A stretch of 64,000 bases of DNA from Mesodorylaimus sp. YZB2_4 (taxonomy: Eukaryota; Nematoda; Enoplea; Dorylaimida; Dorylaimidae): the NCBI GenBank assembly GCA_030248295.1, contig JASANH010001563.1:62001-126000 (forward strand). Reading direction: 5' to 3'. This document shows, piece by piece, positions 46,317 through 58,400 of the stretch. Position numbers and translations under genes: made by a program. Positions within the stretch are counted from its first letter, which is position 1. Each line of letters starts with the position of its first letter. Under the pieces are notes generated by a model that was given only the letters and a program-made list of their open reading frames with translations, was not told the origin of the DNA and made no database searches.

Positions 46317-46893
46317 TTGCTAATAAGACTAGCTGCAGAACAGACTAACTATCTACTAGTTAGCTTCACTGTAAACGCTATGTGAACTGGTCAGCGATGT
46401 GCGATGTACGGTTCACACGGTTTGTCGGCACAGTGCAACAATTTTCTTTTCTTTATTTCCCGCCCTAAATTTTCAAAAGCGTTCGTTTTGCAGTGAGCTG
46501 CGTGTACTTGCGAGTCACAAAAGCGCGGAAAATTTAAAAAATGAAAAGCTAGAGGTAAGAACGACAACTCTTGAAGTGTAAAATCCTAAATCGCAGACAT
46601 TTCTAACGTTGCCTGACCGCAGAGACTGCTATCCTGCTTGATGCATTTTAGACGTTTCCCTTCGATTTTACAATCGGTCAGCTTCCCATGGTCAGTTCTT
46701 CAAGCTCAGTCAGATCGGGGTTATTTACGATCGCCAGAAGTGTTGTATGCAGACAAAATGTTATATCTTGGTTTATTTATCATTAATTAGAAATAAATCA
46801 GTTGATTTCCAGTCAAGTTGATCCCCAGAACAATAAAGCACATAAAAGTACAAAATCTTGTAGCTAACACTTTCAACCCAAATGCCCACTGTA
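46317..46893. other. Intergenic, hAT 5' side and FBXW9 3' flank
   Basis: Contains the FBXW9 polyadenylation signal on the minus strand (AATAAA, complement of 46772-46777), about 117 bases beyond the stop codon. No other gene seen. Confidence 0.5.
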
Positions 46894-49800
46894 TCACGCA
46901 GGTACTAAGGCGCCAGCGCCGTTATTCCCCGTCGACCAACGGTTGCATTGCAGCGAACAAATGCTGCTATCTAAGCCGACAAAAAGTGTCTCCGTAGTGG
47001 CCGCCATCGAGTACACAGGGCCGTTCTGGTTACCCACGTAGAAATTCTGAAAAAGGAAATGAATTCTGCATGCGAGTATCATGCATGAGGTGGGGAGGGG
47101 CAGGAGTCAAACCTCCCCTGGCATCGACTCCTGCCTAAAACCCTGCTCTGCTTCCTACCTGAACAGCCTTCGGCCATCGGGTGTCCAGCGACCAAACCAG
47201 GCCATACCGCGACGTTCCCGCAAACACGGCATTGTGTCCATCCGAGGCCAAACAGTAAACACTGCTATTGTACGTCTCGTCCCACGACCACACGCATCGA
47301 TCCGAGGAGTCCGATATTCTCAAATCCCATACTCGAACGATGCTGTCGTATCCCCCAGACAGAATTGTCTGCTCCGAGGTGAATGACAGATCAAGAATGC
47401 CCGCACCTCGTTTGCACGGCAGGCCCAAACGTGCGATAACTCGATCACTAAAAATGCAAGAAAACTGTAAAATCGTCCTGTCCTTCAGCTACAGTAGCTG
47501 TGCCACACATAAGACAACCAATGGCCACCCCTAGTGTCCCATTCCAGCCCCAGATCGCCAGCAATTACTCACCTCTCAATGTCCCACAATGTCAGCGGGG
47601 CGCAATCATTCCAACACGCAGCCGACCCAATGCCCACAATACCAGGCTTCTTCGGATTCGCTTGCAAACACCACGCGCGGTCATCAAGATCCAACACGGC
47701 CTTCATCACTGGTTCTCCATTATTATCCCCAGTACTAGAAGTCTTCGGCATCCGCCAAACCTTGACAGTCCGATCTCTGGATCCCGTAATCACTAATCCG
47801 TCATCTACTAGCATGTCCACGCAATGCAAATCACTGTGATGGGCACGGAAAGAGGCACTTGCGGCCGAATCTATCGATGAGTCATAGCACGACAATGACT
47901 GATATTGATAACAGAGATATCCACTTCGAGTGCCGGCCGCGATACATACCGAATCAGTTCGATCACATGGACGGTAGACGACGAAACGACAGAAATCATC
48001 GCCTGCTACTTCGCTACTCATTGAAACCCTTGAATGGGTGCCGCTGGAATGCCGATGTCGTTTTGACGGTGGGCTCTGAGCATGTTGACATAACTCAGAT
48101 CGGGAATGCCGATCGATTGTAGACCCGCGGGATATCCAAACATGGTCGTTAGGATGAGACGGGCACAGCTGAAGCCAAGGCAGGTACCTGAAAACGGTGG
48201 GTGGACCGTAACAAAATAGAAGATTCACATCTGATCCGATCCACAAAAAATTGGCCATACTTTTTCTTGAAATTCAAACACATCGATCGATCGACACGTC
48301 CTCGCTGCCATTTCCTCGCAAAGAAAAATCGACTCTTCCACGAGTACCTGAAACAGTATAAAGCAAATCCTTGAACGACTTCAACTTATTGATTCTACAA
48401 CCACTGCAGGTGATTCAGGGCGTGTAGACAGGGACTGGGGGTTACGGTCATAATGCTACAGCTTCGCTTAGTCCGGCATCCTTCTTCAAGTTATATATAG
48501 TAGTGGATGAAAGTAGGCACGTTTCTGACTTTTCCACTGATTGCAGCAGCTACTCACTAGCAGACAACCTTATGGCCTTAACCACAACATACATACCTGG
48601 ACAGAGCACAAAAAACTGATGAGTATATTTCTTCATCAAAAACTTATTTGACAGCAGAAATAGTCAGGCACGACAAAATGTTTCAAAAAATTCAGAAAAA
48701 TTCCTGGGACAAAAGTAAGGCACGTTTTTTTCGAATGACTTGATAGTCCTATTCTCCGCTTCGAAACACGCTCTAAACCTCACACCGACATCGAGACTCA
48801 AGAAGTTCAGTATTTCGTAGCATACCCGAAAATTTTTATCGCTCGCTCGCATCCGCTGCTCATCTAGGAGATCAGTTTATCGATGATTGACAAAGGAATT
48901 TCGGCCCACACTTTTTGAATGGCATCAAATAGCCGGTTGCAATTCTGGTATGTGGTCAGTCGAATACGTCTTTCGACCTCATACCACAAGTTTTCAATCT
49001 GATTTAGATCCAGGGATTGAGCTGGCCATTGCATTACATTGACCTTCTGGCGCTGGAACCATTGCTTTGCATAAGCCGAGGAGTGCTTTGGGATGGTTGT
49101 CCTGCTGCAAGATCCAGACTTTGGGCATGAAACGAGCGAGAGAAAACATGACATCCTCCATGATGTCCGTGTACGCGTGCTTGTTAATGATGCCATTTAT
49201 CTAATGAATCGGGCCCATCTTCCATCCAGAGAAACAGCCCCAAACCATTACAGACCCTCCACCGCGCTTAATCGTCGGAATAGTGTATTTAAGGATCGAA
49301 CTTTTGCCACCTGGGCGTCTCGCGTACTTGATTCCATCGCTGTTGAACAAATTATACTTCGATTCCTCGCTCCAAAGAACTTTTTGCTGTTGCTGGTTGG
49401 TCCAGTTCAGGTGCATATCGGCGAATCGGATTCGCGCCCTCTGATTCTTCAATGAGATCAGTGGTTTCCTGCATGGACGTCGAGCTGACAACTTCCCTCA
49501 GGCGGCGACTGATGGTCTTGCTGCTGACCGTTGTTAAGCCAGTAGCAAAGTCTGCTTGACCAGATGTCAGCCGGGGATTGAAATCGACGTTCTTTAAGTC
49601 AGGTAATCCTCACAGTTCGTGGTTTTCCTTGGTCTTCCAAGCTTTTTCAACGGACTTGTTGTCTAACAGGCCAAACAGCGTTTCACGATCTTTGAAATAA
49701 CTTGACCACACGTTCCAAACGTCTTTGCAAACTCCGAAAATAATTTTCTCTCCTCGACCCTCATATTAAGCATTGCAGCCTTAGCATTCTTCAAAAAATT

Positions 49801-51504
49801 AAGGCCAGTGGGCATTTTTGGTAAAAATATGACAAAAATTTGAATTTTATGTTTCCATAGATGAGCCACCTGACCGTTTCCCGCCACTTTTTAGCTCGCG
49901 TCGCGTGTTTCGAGAGTTTTCTCCCGCCAAAAACGTGCCTTACTTTTGCCCCAGCAATGTTTTTAACCTTTTATAGTTTCGACACCTATGTACCACTGAA
50001 GTTTTTAGAACATGTCAAGAAATGACCATACTAGCAGACTTTAACACTCCGAAGGCTTTTTCTCATCCCTGTCCTCGCCGGGGTTATCTCCAGCCCCAAA
50101 AAAAGGCCATCCTCGTTCCTGCCCCCGACCTCGAATGGGGGAAGACTAACCCCGTCCCTGCCTCGTCCCCGAAAAAATCACCCCTGATCGAACGCTACTG
50201 TAGGGTACCTCCTAGGTATCTTTTTCAAAGTTTATTTCATGCCCTTCACGAGAGACCTTTTGCTTAATTCGAACGATGTATTCAGAATTCGATCCCTAAT
50301 TTATTTTCAGGAAAATTTTTTGGTTTCAGCTCTGTTTTCGATAGCTATGTTCAGCGAACGAAGATATCGCGAATAAACAAACGAACAGCTGGAAAAAGCG
50401 TACGACGAATTCACGTAGGCGAAATAAGCCTCAATGAGGCGTCGAGAAATTACCCGATTCGGCTGGAGCCTTATCGTATCATTGAAACGGAAAACATTTA
50501 AAGACCGTCGGCCGGCCCAGCGAACTTCTCCCGATGTGGGAAAAGAGTTAGTATGGATGTTACAATATTTAGCAGATATCGGATTCAGCATGGGTATGAC
50601 CTTGAAGAAATGTTCGACAAAGCCGAAGCAAATCGTCGCGATTTGAAGATAATGTACCGAAAAAAGACTTCGTCCATAAGTTTATCAACCGGCATCCCGA
50701 AATTTCAATAAGAAAACCATTGGTCCTGCCAAAGAATCGGGCAGAAGCGATGGGTGAAGTCAGAAAGGCATTTCCGCCACAAGAAAACGTCTGGTCTGAA
50801 ATGCCGATTCCGATTCCGATCAATTCAGTTTCGCTCTGATCTTGAACAAACCCCAATTTATCGCATTGGAAAGCGCTGGGCTGACGGATGAGGCCGTCGA
50901 TACAGAAGGGCGTCTTACGCAATGTCGACCTCCGGCTGGATGGAGAAGCCGTTACGAAAGTACCGAAGTATTCACTCCTGCCGCGAAGACGATTGATCCT
51001 AGCCCCGTTTTCGTTCATTTTTTTAAAAAACCCATTGTGTGGTGAAAGTCAGATTCCCGTATCTAACTTTGAAAATTGATTTTTATTAAAATGGGATTTG
51101 ATAGGATACCTACTTATCTTGACGCGCCGGAGCTGTAGTATTTTATACCTTGCCAAAGTTTTGAAAATTTTAGATTTTCTCCTTCAATAAGCGGACCGGA
51201 CATATGGGAACTGTCGCCTGATAAACTCTAATTGTCCGAAAACATATGGGTACATCCGCACTGGTCTCCCTGTATTTTTGCTCCCCTGTTTAAAATTTTG
51301 AAAATCCCGCACTTACATATGACAATCCGACCATGACGGATTGAATCTTATTAGTTTCAAAAATTTCTTCAACCACAAAGCTTCGTCATCGATGACCGTT
51401 TTCCAGTCGCGTGACACTAAACGCAATTTTAGCAACGATTTCTCATCGATTCCAGCAAAAATTTTTAACAAAATGTGATGAGGAAGTTGTAACAACGAGG
51501 ACAT
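46894..51504 (-). CDS. FBXW9: F-box/WD40 repeat protein, FBXW9 type
   Basis: Six exons on the minus strand (51504-51317, 48347-48261, 48187-47573, 47447-47159, 47046-46894; the F-box exon is the first) - five in total - join in phase into 443 residues, close to the family's usual size. F-box proteins bind Skp1 and present substrates to SCF ubiquitin ligases; the WD40 propeller recognises the substrate. Seen: F-box in exon 1 (LPHHILLKIFAGIDEKSLLKL then LVSRDWKTVIDDEALW), a linker, and WD repeats with VITGSRDRTVKVW, PLTLWDIE, ILSGGYDSIVRVWDLR and YGLVWSLDTRWP. The C-terminal block NFYVGNQNGPVYS..LFVGLDSSI closes the propeller. The FBXW9 call rests on the overall order, especially the C-terminal block. 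Intron 1 is about 3 kb and hosts two dead transposase genes. The next gene upstream on the same strand is GCP3, whose stop codon is 938 bp away. Confidence 0.9.
48497..49960 (-). pseudogene. Degenerate Tc1-like transposon with dead transposase
   Basis: Minus-strand frames give, in order, a Tc1-type helix-turn-helix (49887-49663), PRLTSGQ..TTVSSKTISRRLRE (about 49580-49490), KVLWSEESKYNLFNSDG with VMVWGCFSG (49380-49215), QQDNHPKA (about 49110) and WPAQSLDLNQIENLW (about 49040-48990). Frames shift between blocks, and the first catalytic Asp (WSDES in relatives) is Glu, so it is dead. Ends: CTGGGACAAAAGTAAGGCACG (48704) and its inverse CGTGCCTTACTTTTGCCCCAG (49935) are inverted repeats. A related GATGAAAGTAGGCACG near 48508 suggests an outer repeat of IR/DR type. 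It lies within FBXW9 intron 1. Confidence 0.8.
50330..50840 (+). pseudogene. Fossil pogo/CENP-B-like transposase N-terminus
   Basis: Plus-strand frames, shifted several times, give RRYREYTNEQLEKAYDEF, then ISLNEASRNYPI (a psq-like helix-turn-helix), RRPAQRTSPDVGKELVWMLQ with YLADIGFSM, and KFINRHPEISIRKPLVLPKNRAE (in different frames). This order (psq helix, GxPxxLxxxEExxL..LADxGF, GFxxRHPxLxxRKP) is that of the DNA-binding half of pogo/Tigger-like transposases. The catalytic half is not seen. Inserted in FBXW9 intron 1 in the opposite orientation to the gene. Confidence 0.6.
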
Positions 51505-51979
51505 CCTCGCATGGAAAATGAAGCAATACTTTCAACCGCCCCAACTCGATCGAAGACGAAGGCTGGACGTTTTGTGCTGTACATTGCGCAATAGCACGCA
51601 AGTTACAACTGTTTACACACTTCAGCGGGAAATTCAAATTGAGGAAAACCGTTCATGGTGTGAAACACCCCCTTTTTATAATTTCTGTGGAAGCACACTT
51701 TACAGTGGATGTACTTAGCGAGGAGCACAATAGCAACTTACAGTATAGGCGTAGGCACATGCGGCCGCAGACCCCTCTCATATGCTGCGCGAGAATCGAC
51801 TAATCGTAAATGTGAAGCATCGTTTGCATGCTCTCTACAGTGAGGTCTGGATAAGTCCAGAAACTATGGACCACCCTCGTCTGTACTACAGTATTCAATG
51901 TACAGATCTGGCAGAATTCTTGCATTTCCCGTATTACAATCCCTTGAGCGCTTTTTTCAAGTAGAACCATGTCTCACAA

Positions 51980-52140
51980 CCCTCTCTCTAGACTTAGGCT
52001 AAGTCTAGAAGATACCCCAGTAGGAATCGAGCTGACGTGAGTCCAAGACCAGTCACTGAGCCAGCCAAGTCCAAGACACTCTGCCAGAAAATTAGAAGTC
52101 TATCCTTCCTGGGACAGACCTTCATCCTTCCTTGTCAGAA
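51980..52140 (+). repeat. Direct repeat, downstream copy
   Basis: CCTCTCTCTAGACT, TAGGAATCGA(G/C)CTGACG, GAGTCCAAGAC and TATCCTTCCTGGGA blocks recur in order at 52809-52985. Together the two copies flank the last exon of GCP3. Confidence 0.75.
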
Positions 52141-52442
52141 CCTTTCCAGTGTGCAGTGATGATGATTACACACACAAGTCAATTACGTCAACCGTACGCA
52201 TCGCGTCCAGTCAGACATGGTGCGACGTCACTGCTTCCAGCATAAAGTATGAATCCAGACGTACTGTACATACAGTTCCACTGGCAGTTTCGTTTGATAG
52301 CACATAGTTACAATCAAAAAATCGTTATTACATCAATGCAAAACAAAATTAGTTGAAAATGGCCCAAATATCAAACATAGCACTGCACTCATTCCTTCAA
52401 GACCCCAGTTCAAAACTCGATGCTTCCTATCAACTCAGTGTC

Positions 52443-55400
52443 CTACTTGTTTGCTTGGAGACTGGATCGTTTGTACATCAACAGTGTATCAATCCGTGAT
52501 TCCTTCTTCTGATAGAATCCACTGAAATCCAATCGCAGACTCAACGCCTTCAACTCATCGTCGCATTGAGCGATCAAAGACACCAAAAACTGTTGCAAGT
52601 ATAACTGAAACAAAGAATTCCAAGTTCAACCAAAGTCCACAAGTCCCCGATTAGTTACACACCTCATCAGCACAGAATATGTACGCCGCGCCTCAGGAAA
52701 GACACACAGACTATTATTCTCTGAGAAACTTCAACCAGCATCGAAACTGGGGGTCGCCTATGTGAACCGATCCCATTTTGGGCAAAAATTGACCAGTTTT
52801 TGACCAGACCCTCTCTCTAGACTAATAGGGTAAGTCTATATACTTGAGCCAAGTCAAGAAGATCCCCAATAGGAATCGACCTGACGAGAGTCCAAGACCC
52901 CCGTCACAAAGCCAGGAAGTTAGAACTTTATCCTTCCTGGGAAAGACCTTCTTCCCCAGTACCCGACCTCCATCCTTGCTTGTGCCCCTGCTGAAAAACG
53001 GGGACGCTAAGTGAGGCCTCCTCTGAGTAATGCACACTAGATATACAGTATTGCTGCCTCCAATCCGCGTGCACACGCAACTGCTTACAGTACGATCGCA
53101 AGGCTAAACTAAGCAGGGTTCACTCAAGTTTGGAGAACCTGGAAGTTAGGCTATCCGAGAAGTATCTAGAAACCTGAGAAAATTACGAATTTTTGAGCTA
53201 ACATCAAGGGTTCATTTTGAGGTTCCAAATTGTGAAAACTATCAATAAAAAATTCATATTTTTCCGGAAAACCTGGGAAAGCAAGGAAAAAACCTTTTCC
53301 CGCGACTTGTGTCATCCTTGCGAATTTTGTTGAGTTTTCCTTGCGCTCGGTAAAAAGTTTATAACGCACTGGATACAAAAAATTTGTTTTTTTTTGCTTC
53401 ATGGGCGCTCTTTCAAACTCCCAAAAACTTTCAGACCCTCTTGGCCGGGGACTAGGTTTCAGATGCCGCAATGCACCAGCTGTGGATAACTCAATTTATA
53501 AAACAATACAGCACTATGAAACTGCACTTTTCTGACACCCCATCTACTGTACATACATATACACTTAACTTACCCGAAACTGATCAATCAATGCGCTCGA
53601 TTTCGAACGGAACGCCGATTCGAATTGTTTCAACGTATTTCGCCGTTTCTCCATTTCCACCCGTTCATCGACTCCAGTCATTGATGCTTTGGCCTAAAAA
53701 TATCGATCCTGTTGATCAACGCAATCAAACTGGTCAAAGTCGGCCAAAGTACAGAAGTTCAACTAATCGGCCAAAGTACAAGAAGACCGCATCTGACTCG
53801 CCAGGAATAACAGATTCCTAATCACATTCCCATCTTATCACAAGAACTGACTCAAAAAACTTTGCGTTTAATTAAAATAACTAGCCGATGAGCTGAGCTG
53901 TTTTCAAAAGTATACAAGAAATAATCGAACATAAAATCGGTAGATGACAATTGCTTCATCCCACTAGACCACTCGATTTTGTCGATTAGGAGTCACTCAA
54001 TTGAGATTACGCATCAGATTGCACTTCTCGATGAATCACTTCCCTCAAAACAAATGTGCCATCAGCTTCTCCCATTTTACATTTCTTACAATGTCTGCGT
54101 TGATAGATGTGCCCCCAGCAAATCCACATTAGTCTACTGCTGCTTCTGCGTTATCTACACACGAGTGACGTGTGGGGTCCACTGGCTCCTTCGAACAATC
54201 ACTATCGTTCGCTCTCTGATTTCCTGTGCCCCCATACGTCAATATCGATCTTTAAGTCAGCGCTTACCGCAGCAAGTGCGGTCCACATGATTAATCCTAA
54301 CCATGGACAAAGCACAGGAACCAAAGGCGTGTCTTCTACACTCGACCCCCCCTCTAATTCAACTCCTACTCAATCAATAATCACAACGCAAATCAGATCA
54401 GACAACGCGGATCTAATTGCGAGTCTATTAGCGGGCGTTTACAGTAGATATCCCGACTGGCGTATAACACACACCGACTTACCTGCTTCTCCTTTCCCTT
54501 GCTCATTTCCCATTTCATTCTTCGTTCAGCCTCTATCTCGGCCGAATCCACGAATCCGTTGCACAGACAATGGAATTGTATGATCGCGTCCAAAACTGTG
54601 CTGAATTCGGCCGAAAGCGACGAGTATTGATCAATCAAAAACGATTTACGAAGTAATTTTTTCAAAAACTCCGCGTGCAATGAGATCACAGCGTCCACAT
54701 TCAATGGCTGCCCTTTGGCGAGATCGTTTTGAAACACGTGCCAATCGCATTCCAACACCTGCCAGTCAAATAATACAACAAAATTAATAAAACATCCCCT
54801 GCGCCTTCAAATATTCATCGAACTGCTTCAGTAAAAATCAAACTAGATAGCATCTCTTTTACGACCCGCTGTAGTTCAAACCCAAAAACCGGCCTAACTA
54901 GCGGACCCAGGCGGCGAAAGTTCAGTACGAGATCGAGCCCCTGGGACAAAAAACTGAGAGAAATATTTTCCAGGCGAACTGGAAAGACAGCTGAAAAGTC
55001 AGACCGACTCGCCTGATGCCTCCCTGCTGGGTGGGGAAAGTGTCCATCTCTCGACCGCCCAGGAAGGCTGGCTACAGCTGGAACACTCAATGGCAGGAGC
55101 TAACACTGTTACCCGTAGCAATAATGTCTGCTGTAACCTATCCTATAAAGGCTAAGTAACTGCAGAGGTTAGGCGTGCAACAGACTTTCCCTCTGTATCA
55201 CCCAGTCGTCCAGCAACTTTTTTAAAACTTTTGTGGGTTGGGCCTCGCGCCGCCCCAGTTCCCCCCATAGGACTTCCAACCCGTTTTGCCTATATAGCCA
55301 GGCAGCAGTAACGGAATGACAAGCGAGGCCGTGAGGTGACCAGCTCTCACGGCAGCTTCCCCTGCGCGACTCCACTAGGAGCACCTCCACACGAGGGCAT

Positions 55401-58400
55401 CCTGGACAGGGCACCGGCTTCATCAGACGAAGGTGATTGGACTGTGAGTCCTGTAGACAGCCGACGAGACAGTCTCCACGTTTGGCTTCCGTCTTTCCAC
55501 TCGGAGCACCTCGACGGTACCGGGTGAGTCACCCACGGCCTGGCCTGCAAGGTCAGCGAGGGTTTATGGTTCGCAAACCGCCCTCCATCACCGGTGATCG
55601 AACCCGGGACGAGTCCAGCCACTCGCTCCCAAGCAATACGGAGAGACAAATGCCGAACCGCAGCACCACGTCGGCCGCGTCCAGCAAGACCAAGTATGCG
55701 CAGATGGTAGGCGGGGTAAACACACCTGTTGGGTCGGCCAGTACACTGAACACTTCCTCTCAAACCCCCACCCCCCTCACCTCAGGTCCAGCGGGAAGAA
55801 AGACAAGGAAGGAAGCAAAAGCGATCAAATTGTATCTGGGCTGGACCAAGACCTGACCTGAATGACCAAGCCATGTATGTAAACAGTCATACGGACTGTA
55901 TGTAAACAGTCATACGGACTGTATGTAAACAGTCATACGGACTGTATGTAAACAGTCATACGAGGGGAGTTCAAAAAGTTCTTGCAACTGGCATATAAAT
56001 GACAACCCAACACTTTTTGGCATAATCACCTGCCACATTTATCCCATCTTTCTCCCTCACCCCCCCCCCCCCATTTTTGTCAAGTTCAATCAGAAAGTTA
56101 ATGATGGCTCAAGCCTAGAACTCGGAAATTTTTTAAAGTCGAGCTGATTCAAGATCAGTTTTTCCCGACTTACTCGACCTAGCCTAGTGCTGTTCCGCAT
56201 GTATACTTCCAAGATGTAGGTCAACGGCCATGTGTGGGGATTCAAAGAGCAGCGACTTTAGCCAGTTGCGAGAACTTTTTGAACTCCCGCGCACAACTCA
56301 CTCACTCGACTCAAACCTGACCTGCCCCGTGTTGCTTTCTATTCTCACAATCAGCCAAACTTTTCTAAGAAGGGCATTCAAGTCAAGGAAATACTGAAGG
56401 ATATGAATTTTTGAAGCTTAGCTTCCATAACAGAATAATGCGTGAAAGGCGCATTATAAAGCAGTAATTTCTAAAAGTTTCGCCTCCGGCGGGGCGGATC
56501 ACATCCCCACACCCTGCGCTTGCGTTCATCTTGACCATCTCTCCTACCGCCCAGACCCCTACCCCAACGCAGCCGACCTTGCTCATACTTGAGCAAGACT
56601 GATCATATGTAATTGCTGCCCTGCCGCTTCTGCCTCTGCCTTAGCCCCTACCCGCAACACGCTTGACACGTCCATTTTGCCCCCCATATGAATTTCTCAA
56701 TCAAGTACCCCAGCCCAATCGATGGGCTTACCTCGAACAAGAAGTAGTACTGCATGCACTCGACGAAATGCGACATTTCGCCAGCCGCCAATTGGAATTG
56801 ATGCAAAAATGAGCTGACCAAATCGGGAGCGTACGATTTCAAGAATTTCGTAGTGGACATTAGTCGATGCCATAAATCCGTCAAAGAGAATGAGACTCGT
56901 TTCAACCGCCAAATGAAATGGAACAATTGAGTGTAGGACACGAGGCAATCTTCACCCACAATCTGAAATAATGCAATAACTCGAACTCGTCTAGAAATCA
57001 ATCCTAAAGTACCATCTAAGACTGCACCCCCCCCCCCCCCCACATGGAACCCCTTTCTAGCCTAACCCGACCGTGTACTGCAGTCACGCCCACCACTCCT
57101 AGCTTACCATTGCCAACGGTCCATCCGTGTTGTACTTCAACGAGAACACGTCCCACCCAGTCGTCTTGGCCACCGCTGCCTCTTCCTCGGGCACATCGGC
57201 CGACGTGTCCACTTGCAATCGATCCAGCACCACATCTGGCTCGTATTGAGCATTTGTCTGACGCAAAGCAGTCTCCAAACAGCCCGACAAATTGTGGAAT
57301 TGCACTTGGGACGTCGATTTATTCAATTCTGGTCTGAAAAGCGAGGCAAGTAAAAATTGATATCAGTTGCGCCCATGGCACCAACCATCACACTCTTGAA
57401 ATAGCAAGAATCGATTTCCTTTGATCCACCACAAAGATCACGTTCGATCAATGCAGTCATGATTACTATCATATCGATAGAACTTTATCGATCACGCTAA
57501 AGATCAAGACAATCACCGCTTAGCAGTCAGTTTACCACTCCCCAAACGACGTAGATTACTAAGATGCACCTTATGGGCCTCAGGCAGCCACTCAACTTAC
57601 CCCACTAGATCCATCAAATGACGAGCGAAATCGCCTTGACTCAACAGCATATACTTTTTCAATGCCGCCAAATGAGTATTCAATAAGAATCGCTCGTTTA
57701 ACACATTCACCAAACGGACACTCGTTTCGCCATAAGCAAAATCGACCAATTTCGTAAAACGCGATCGTTGTTCTTTATCGAATATAATTGAGCCTGAAAT
57801 CGATTTTAATGATCTAGACTGCAGAACCTATACGAGTCCTAATCAATCATTGATTGATCACGATCAAATCAAATCACTCAATGTTCGTTAATAGGATCGA
57901 TCATTCACTCTCTTCAATGATCGGACCCAATCGAAACCGGTCGATCACTACTAACAGCACACTGACGCACTTTCCAATTGCCTGGCCTCTTGACGACGCG
58001 AGTCCAACGAATCCGAGATTTGACGCTCATTCAAAATGTATCGAATGCAATTGAGCGATTTTCCAGCCAGCAGGATCTAAAATGCGAGGTAAATTAATAT
58101 TTCTACACTCATAAGTCGCTATTTTGCAAATACCCCATAAGTAAACTACGTAACCACGCCGGGCAGGCGCGGGAGAGAATGTGGCTGACCATAGTCGGCG
58201 GGACAACAACTCCGACTGGGGCAAGGACAATCTTGAGACTATACCTGCGGCTGAAACATCAACCCGAGAGGTTGACATCTCCCAGCCAGGGGAGATCGAT
58301 TATTCTCTCCCACTCGCCGTGGCCTACCAGGCGCCAGGGTTACAGCTGTGTTCGGCTGTCACCAAATCAACATACCCAAACTGCGGGGAAGGACCTTACC

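Noticed and set aside
47859..48122. Plus-strand frame opposite FBXW9
   Set aside because: Mirror frame of the WD40 exon on the minus strand; no independent support.
55875..55962. CRISPR-like array of 23-bp palindromic repeats
   Set aside because: Units are directly abutting with no spacers, in a eukaryotic intron; a plain tandem repeat.
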